Assembly (NCBI GenBank): GCA_964615195.1
Contig: CAZTNG010000087.1
Location: 1-8,471, forward strand
Direction: 5' to 3'
From: HGM20899 sp964615195
Lineage (GTDB): Bacteria; Pseudomonadota; Gammaproteobacteria; Enterobacterales; Succinivibrionaceae
Length of the DNA: 8,471 bases
This document shows positions 5,076 through 8,471 of the stretch, piece by piece. The translations under genes were made by a program, and so were the position numbers. Position 1 is the stretch's first letter. Each line of letters starts with the position of its first letter. The notes under the pieces are model-generated. The model ran no database searches. It was given only the letters and a program-made list of their open reading frames with translations, and was not told where the DNA came from.

Positions 5076-7292
5076 ATGAAATTAAAATTAAAAACAATTG
5101 CTAAAGTATTAGGTTTAGTAGGTGCTTCTTCCGCCTTTTTAGTAGCATGTGGAGGTGGTGGTAGTTCTTCAGGTGATGATAGTGTGGCAACATTTGATTT
5201 TGTAAATACTGCAAATAATGATGTGTTTACCACCTCTAGCTTTACTATTAACACTAAGAATGCAACTAATATTACAGCTAATTATGGTACTGTTACTGCA
5301 AATGTAGCAGCAAGTGCTGAAGATACCTCTGAGTCATGGACTTATACTTTTGACACAAATAAATTAAGTAACCATGAGATAACATTCCCAATAAAAGAAA
5401 CTTTTGAGATTACGGATATCAATGGCGCTACAACCACTAAAACTGTAGATTTATCACCAAAAGATGAACTTATGCAATATCAGTGGCATTTGTATAACAA
5501 TGGCAAAGTTCATGAAGTTCTCCGTGGAGAAACAACTTTAAAAGGGTTTGATTTAAACATATTTGGTGCATGGCAACAGTTAGACAAAAATAATGAACCA
5601 ATTACTGGTAAAAATGTACATGTAGCGGTAGTTGATGATCCTGTAGATATTTTGCATGCAGATATTAAGGACAATATTTTTACTCCAACATTCAGTGGTG
5701 GATTAGATTTATCTATGGTTAATTCAGGCCTAAGTTACGAAGATTTTCAAAAGAATCGTTCGGCTCATGGCATGGCTGTATCAGGAATTATAGCAGCTAG
5801 TGGGGAGAATTTTGGTGTACGAGGCGAAGCTTTTGATGCGAAGGTCTATTCAGTTCCTTTTTCCGTGTATGATGCAAAGTTAATTCAGAAGGATTTTCAA
5901 TATTTACCTTATATACTAGCTAATGAACAAACAGATCTTATAAATGGAAGTTTTGGAATATCATTTTATGTCGTATTAGCAGATGATGATTATATCTATT
6001 TAGATGAATTGTATAAAAAAAATATTCCATTTATAAAAGCTGCAGGTAACGATTATGCTATTAACTTTGATACATTACGTAAAAAGTTTGGTGTTACGAA
6101 TGTAACTTCAATAAAGTGTACAGAGTATAACGTTGATTGTTCGTCTAACCAAACTGATTCAATAAATACATATCATGCATCAATTATTGTTGGCGCTGTG
6201 AATGCAAAGGGGATTAAAGCAAGTTATTCATCAACAGGTGATTTTTTATGGGTGGCTGGATTCGGTGGAGAGTATGGTACAGGAAGATACGGTGATTCTG
6301 CTGCTATAGCTTCAACTCAAACACATTATGATTGTTCTAAATTACCAACAGTCGATATATTGGGGAATGCTATGGATCCTGTTCCTTTTGATGATGATGA
6401 TAGTATTTGGCGAACTTCAATAGATAAAACATGTAATTATACAGCTAGAATGAATGGTACTTCAGCAGCAACTCCAAGTGTAAGTGGAGTGGTGTCCTTG
6501 ATAAAACAAGTTAATAAGGATTTTACAATACCTCAAATTAAATATATTCTTGCGAAAACAGCAAGAAACGATTTAACCTTCCCTTCATTAGCTTACGATT
6601 CTAAAATTATTGATTCCATTGTTGTTTATAAAGGATGGACTGCAAATAATGCAGGAAATCGTTATAGTGGTATGTATGGTTTTGGTGTTGTAGATGCTTC
6701 AGAAGCTGTAAGACTAGCTAAAAACTGTGATAATGATAGTAGCTGCGCTTTAAGAAAGAACTTACCATTAGATATAGTAAGTACATCTACACCAAATTGT
6801 GAACTTACAGATAGAACAAATGGTGATTATGAATGCACTTTTAGTGATCTAAAAATTCAAGATGAAGAAGGGACTTTATCTGACTTGAATTCATCAATTG
6901 AGATAGAAACAGCTCAAGTTAATATACATGGTTTATCAATGGGAAGTAACGAAGACATAGATGCAAATTGCAAGATAAGTGAAGATTCAACAACTGAGGA
7001 GTGGATTAACTTTTTGTATTATGCTGACACTAATTACTCTGTAACGCTTGATTCTCCAAATGATACTAGTAGTATTATGAAATCATATTTATCGTATTTA
7101 GCTTATGATAATGATAAATTATTAATTGGAACTGATATAAATAAACAAACATACCTTGTTTCTAATATGTTTTATCAAGAAAAGGTCAACGCATCTGGTA
7201 CATGGAAATTACATATAAAGAGTAAATGTGCAATAGATACTGATAAATTGAATGAAACTATGAATTTAAGACTTAAAGGTTATAAGATTTAA
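5076..7292 (+). CDS. Lipoprotein subtilisin/kexin-like serine protease (S8) with P-domain-like C-terminus
   Basis: This is a 738-residue endopeptidase. The lipobox LVAC at 22-25 makes Cys25 the lipidated residue. The following GGGGSSS tether, with no Asp at +2, favours an outer-membrane or surface location. Residues 32-128 look like an Ig-like beta domain rather than an I9 propeptide. The catalytic domain starts about 130 (YQWHLYNNG, GFDLNIFGAW) and carries Asp187 (VAVVDD), His231 (SAHGMAVSG), oxyanion Asn325 (AAGND) and Ser463 (NGTSAATPS). The YQWHL and VVDD features are kexin-like. The His motif is HGM instead of the usual HGT. The core ends at FGVVDASEAVRLAKN (536-550). From about 606 the sequence resembles a P/Homo B domain: VTLDSPNDTSS, then GTWKLHI (708-714), ending NLRLKGY. 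Ten Cys besides Cys25 suggest disulphides and an oxidising compartment. No substrate can be read from sequence. It is the second gene of an operon with the putative external chaperone and is followed by a strong terminator. Confidence 0.92.
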   Translation: MKLKLKTIAKVLGLVGASSAFLVACGGGGSSSGDDSVATFDFVNTANNDVFTTSSFTINTKNATNITANYGTVTANVAASAEDTSESWTYTFDTNKLSNHEITFPIKETFEITDINGATTTKTVDLSPKDELMQYQWHLYNNGKVHEVLRGETTLKGFDLNIFGAWQQLDKNNEPITGKNVHVAVVDDPVDILHADIKDNIFTPTFSGGLDLSMVNSGLSYEDFQKNRSAHGMAVSGIIAASGENFGVRGEAFDAKVYSVPFSVYDAKLIQKDFQYLPYILANEQTDLINGSFGISFYVVLADDDYIYLDELYKKNIPFIKAAGNDYAINFDTLRKKFGVTNVTSIKCTEYNVDCSSNQTDSINTYHASIIVGAVNAKGIKASYSSTGDFLWVAGFGGEYGTGRYGDSAAIASTQTHYDCSKLPTVDILGNAMDPVPFDDDDSIWRTSIDKTCNYTARMNGTSAATPSVSGVVSLIKQVNKDFTIPQIKYILAKTARNDLTFPSLAYDSKIIDSIVVYKGWTANNAGNRYSGMYGFGVVDASEAVRLAKNCDNDSSCALRKNLPLDIVSTSTPNCELTDRTNGDYECTFSDLKIQDEEGTLSDLNSSIEIETAQVNIHGLSMGSNEDIDANCKISEDSTTEEWINFLYYADTNYSVTLDSPNDTSSIMKSYLSYLAYDNDKLLIGTDINKQTYLVSNMFYQEKVNASGTWKLHIKSKCAIDTDKLNETMNLRLKGYKI

Positions 7293-7316
7293 TTTTTTGA
7301 TCAATTTTCTTATAAA

Positions 7317-7351
7317 AAAGCAGGGCAGTGATAATTTCAATGCCCTGTTTT
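7317..7351 (+). terminator. Intrinsic terminator of the protease operon
   Basis: AAAGCAGGGCA (7317-7327) pairs with TGCCCTGTTTT... arm 7341-7351, including a perfect seven-base GC-rich core CAGGGCA/TGCCCTG and a 13-nt loop. TTTTATTT follows the core. It lies 24 bp after the stop codon. The A-run on the left would let it also serve minus-strand transcripts, such as read-through from the integrase. Confidence 0.88.
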
Positions 7352-7688
7352 ATTTAAAAATGTTTCAATAATTAAATATTATAATTTAGTCTAGCCATAC
7401 AATATTAAAGGAATAAATAACTTTAAATTCAATGTATATGATGTTGAATCTTTAATCTCACCAATAATTTAAAATAATAATGATATCATATTTTAACATA
7501 TTGTTTATCCAGATAATTTATGTGTTTATATTCATATGATTTAATGGAAATAATGCAAAATCATGATATGAATTAACTGATTATTACATGTTTAATAGTA
7601 ATCAGTGAATGAATGGTTTGACGATATCACCTATAGAGCTAATTCTCAACAATTAATTGATTAAAAACTCATCTTTTGCGAATTAAGT
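7352..7688. other. AT-rich intergenic region between protease operon and integrase
   Basis: No ORF, tRNA or clear promoter is visible. The stretch is dense in short dyads: ATGATATCAT at 7480-7489, an imperfect inverted pair ATTCATATGAT (7530-7540) and ATCATGATATGAAT (7560-7573), an 11-bp dyad at 7576-7606, and CAATTAATTG at 7650-7659. Since it abuts the 3' end of a tyrosine recombinase gene it could hold attachment or arm-binding sites. I see no terminator with a U-tract for the integrase on the minus strand. Confidence 0.5.
7576..7606. repeat. 11-bp inverted repeat with 9-bp centre, recombinase core-site-like
   Basis: ACTGATTATTA (7576-7586) and TAGTAATCAGT (7596-7606) are inverted repeats with a single mismatched position, separated by CATGTTTAA. 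Arm length and spacer fit the architecture of tyrosine-recombinase core sites. It lies 82 bp beyond the integrase stop. No T-run follows on either strand, so it does not look like a terminator. Confidence 0.35.
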
Positions 7689-8471
7689 TCAATTATTATG
7701 AATATCTGTATAAATTTTGTTACAAAGTAAATCAATACATTCTCGTTTACTTTCAATACTTGGGTGTACATATAAATTAAGTGTAATATTTACTGATGAA
7801 TGTCCTAATATTTCACTAACAGATTTTGCATTAGCTCCTTTATCTATTAACCTTGTAGCAAATGTATGTCGTAGTGCATGAAATTTTACATACCTAATGT
7901 GATTTTTTATAAGTATTGTTTTGTAGTATTTTTGCATATTTCTAGGTTCTATAGCTTTCAGGGTACCAGACGCTAAATATGCAGAAGAATCTTTGTTTTT
8001 AACAAAATTCTTGATTATTGAAAACATAGATGAAGAAATTGGGATTTCACGACAAGAATGCATTGTTTTTGGTGTTTGAGTGACTAGTACTGTTTTATGC
8101 AATTTATTATCATATACACGTTGAATAGTTCTATCAATTCTAAATGTTTTATTATTTAAATCTATGTCTGAAATCTTTATTCCACAAAGCTCACCTAATC
8201 TTATTCCACTATTTAGTACAAGTAATATTCCTAAACTTTTGCAGTTGGATATTGTATCTAATAAAGCACTAGTTAATGTATTTACTTCATTTTCTGACAT
8301 CGTTTCAATTTTATTATTATTTGATGTTATGTTTTTACTAGGATATTTAATTTTTACTAGAGGAGCCTTAATACCTTTGCTTTCAGCAAATTTAAAAAGC
8401 ATCTTCAATACTACGACAAGAGATTTTGTAGAACTAATAGAGTGATTTTTTAGCCATATGAGTATTTTTTG
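7689..8471 (-). CDS. Tyrosine recombinase / phage-type integrase, 5'-partial
   Basis: This is a site-specific DNA recombinase of the phage-integrase family. The minus-strand frame is open to the right edge of the window (260 visible residues), so the TTG at 8408 is not the true start and part of the N-terminal SAM-like core-binding domain is outside. Numbered from the window edge, the first residues (LIWLKNHSISSTKS, then LKMLFKFAESKGI) match the end of that domain. The catalytic set is complete: Arg91 (SGIRLGELCG), Lys135 (TPKT), His198 and Arg201 (HALRHTFATRL), His224 (LGHSS) and nucleophile Tyr234 (LNLYVHP). The HALRHTFATRL and ILGHSSVNITLNLYVH blocks are typical of integrases from integrative elements and prophages in low-GC bacteria. 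Gene intact over what is visible, stop TGA, converging on the protease operon. It suggests an integrated element extending to the right or ending just left of the gene; no attachment site is proven. Confidence 0.92.
   Translation of the reverse strand, partial: QKILIWLKNHSISSTKSLVVVLKMLFKFAESKGIKAPLVKIKYPSKNITSNNNKIETMSENEVNTLTSALLDTISNCKSLGILLVLNSGIRLGELCGIKISDIDLNNKTFRIDRTIQRVYDNKLHKTVLVTQTPKTMHSCREIPISSSMFSIIKNFVKNKDSSAYLASGTLKAIEPRNMQKYYKTILIKNHIRYVKFHALRHTFATRLIDKGANAKSVSEILGHSSVNITLNLYVHPSIESKRECIDLLCNKIYTDIHNN

Noticed and set aside
5042..5254. Minus-strand frame of 70 codons across the start of the protease gene
   Set aside because: It is antisense to the lipoprotein signal and Gly/Ser tether; its low complexity is the complement of that tether.
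8402..8408. Integrase starting inside the window (TTG at 8408 or ATG at 8402)
   Set aside because: The frame stays open to base 8471 and the extra residues match the core-binding domain, so the gene is cut by the window edge.
8164..8445. Plus-strand frame of 93 codons over the integrase
   Set aside because: It is antisense to the integrase N-terminal and Arg-motif region, which carries clear family motifs.

Overview
The window is strongly AT-rich DNA from a Gram-negative bacterium. Three proteins carry export signals (a Sec signal peptide on a gamma-glutamyltransferase, another on a small protein, and a lipobox on a protease). The lipoprotein Cys is followed by a Gly/Ser-rich tether, as is common in outer-membrane or surface lipoproteins of proteobacteria. 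The gene mix (bacterial isoamylase, exported GGT-family enzyme, lipoprotein subtilase) and base composition would fit a low-GC gammaproteobacterium such as a Succinivibrionaceae member. That placement is an inference, not something the sequence proves. The standard genetic code applies: TAG, TAA and TGA all end genes.

Layout: (1) 1-1821, a glycogen-debranching isoamylase/GlgX, cut at its N-terminus by the window edge. (2) 1822-2413, a long AT-rich gap with one strong hairpin, a possible nine-codon ORF and candidate promoters. (3) 2414-4147, an exported gamma-glutamyltransferase-family Ntn-hydrolase, followed by three consecutive hairpins, the last a clear intrinsic terminator. (4) 4579-7292, a two-gene operon under a perfect TATAAT box: a small exported protein of 159 residues, then, 17 bp later, a 738-residue lipoprotein subtilase with a kexin-like catalytic core and a P-domain-like C-terminus, closed by a strong terminator. 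(5) 7352-7688, a non-coding AT-rich gap holding a core-site-like dyad. (6) 7689-8471, minus strand, a tyrosine recombinase whose N-terminus runs off the right edge.

The most interesting unit is the two-gene operon. The C-terminal half of the small protein reads like an I9-type subtilisin propeptide, down to a C-terminal Tyr, while the protease itself shows no recognisable propeptide. This suggests that the inhibitor/folding chaperone is supplied in trans. The closest precedent I know is the Aeromonas sobria kexin-like protease ASP, which needs the separate ORF2 chaperone. The other genes look like individual units: intracellular glycogen breakdown, periplasmic gamma-glutamyl or acyl-amide hydrolysis, and the edge of a possible integrated element.
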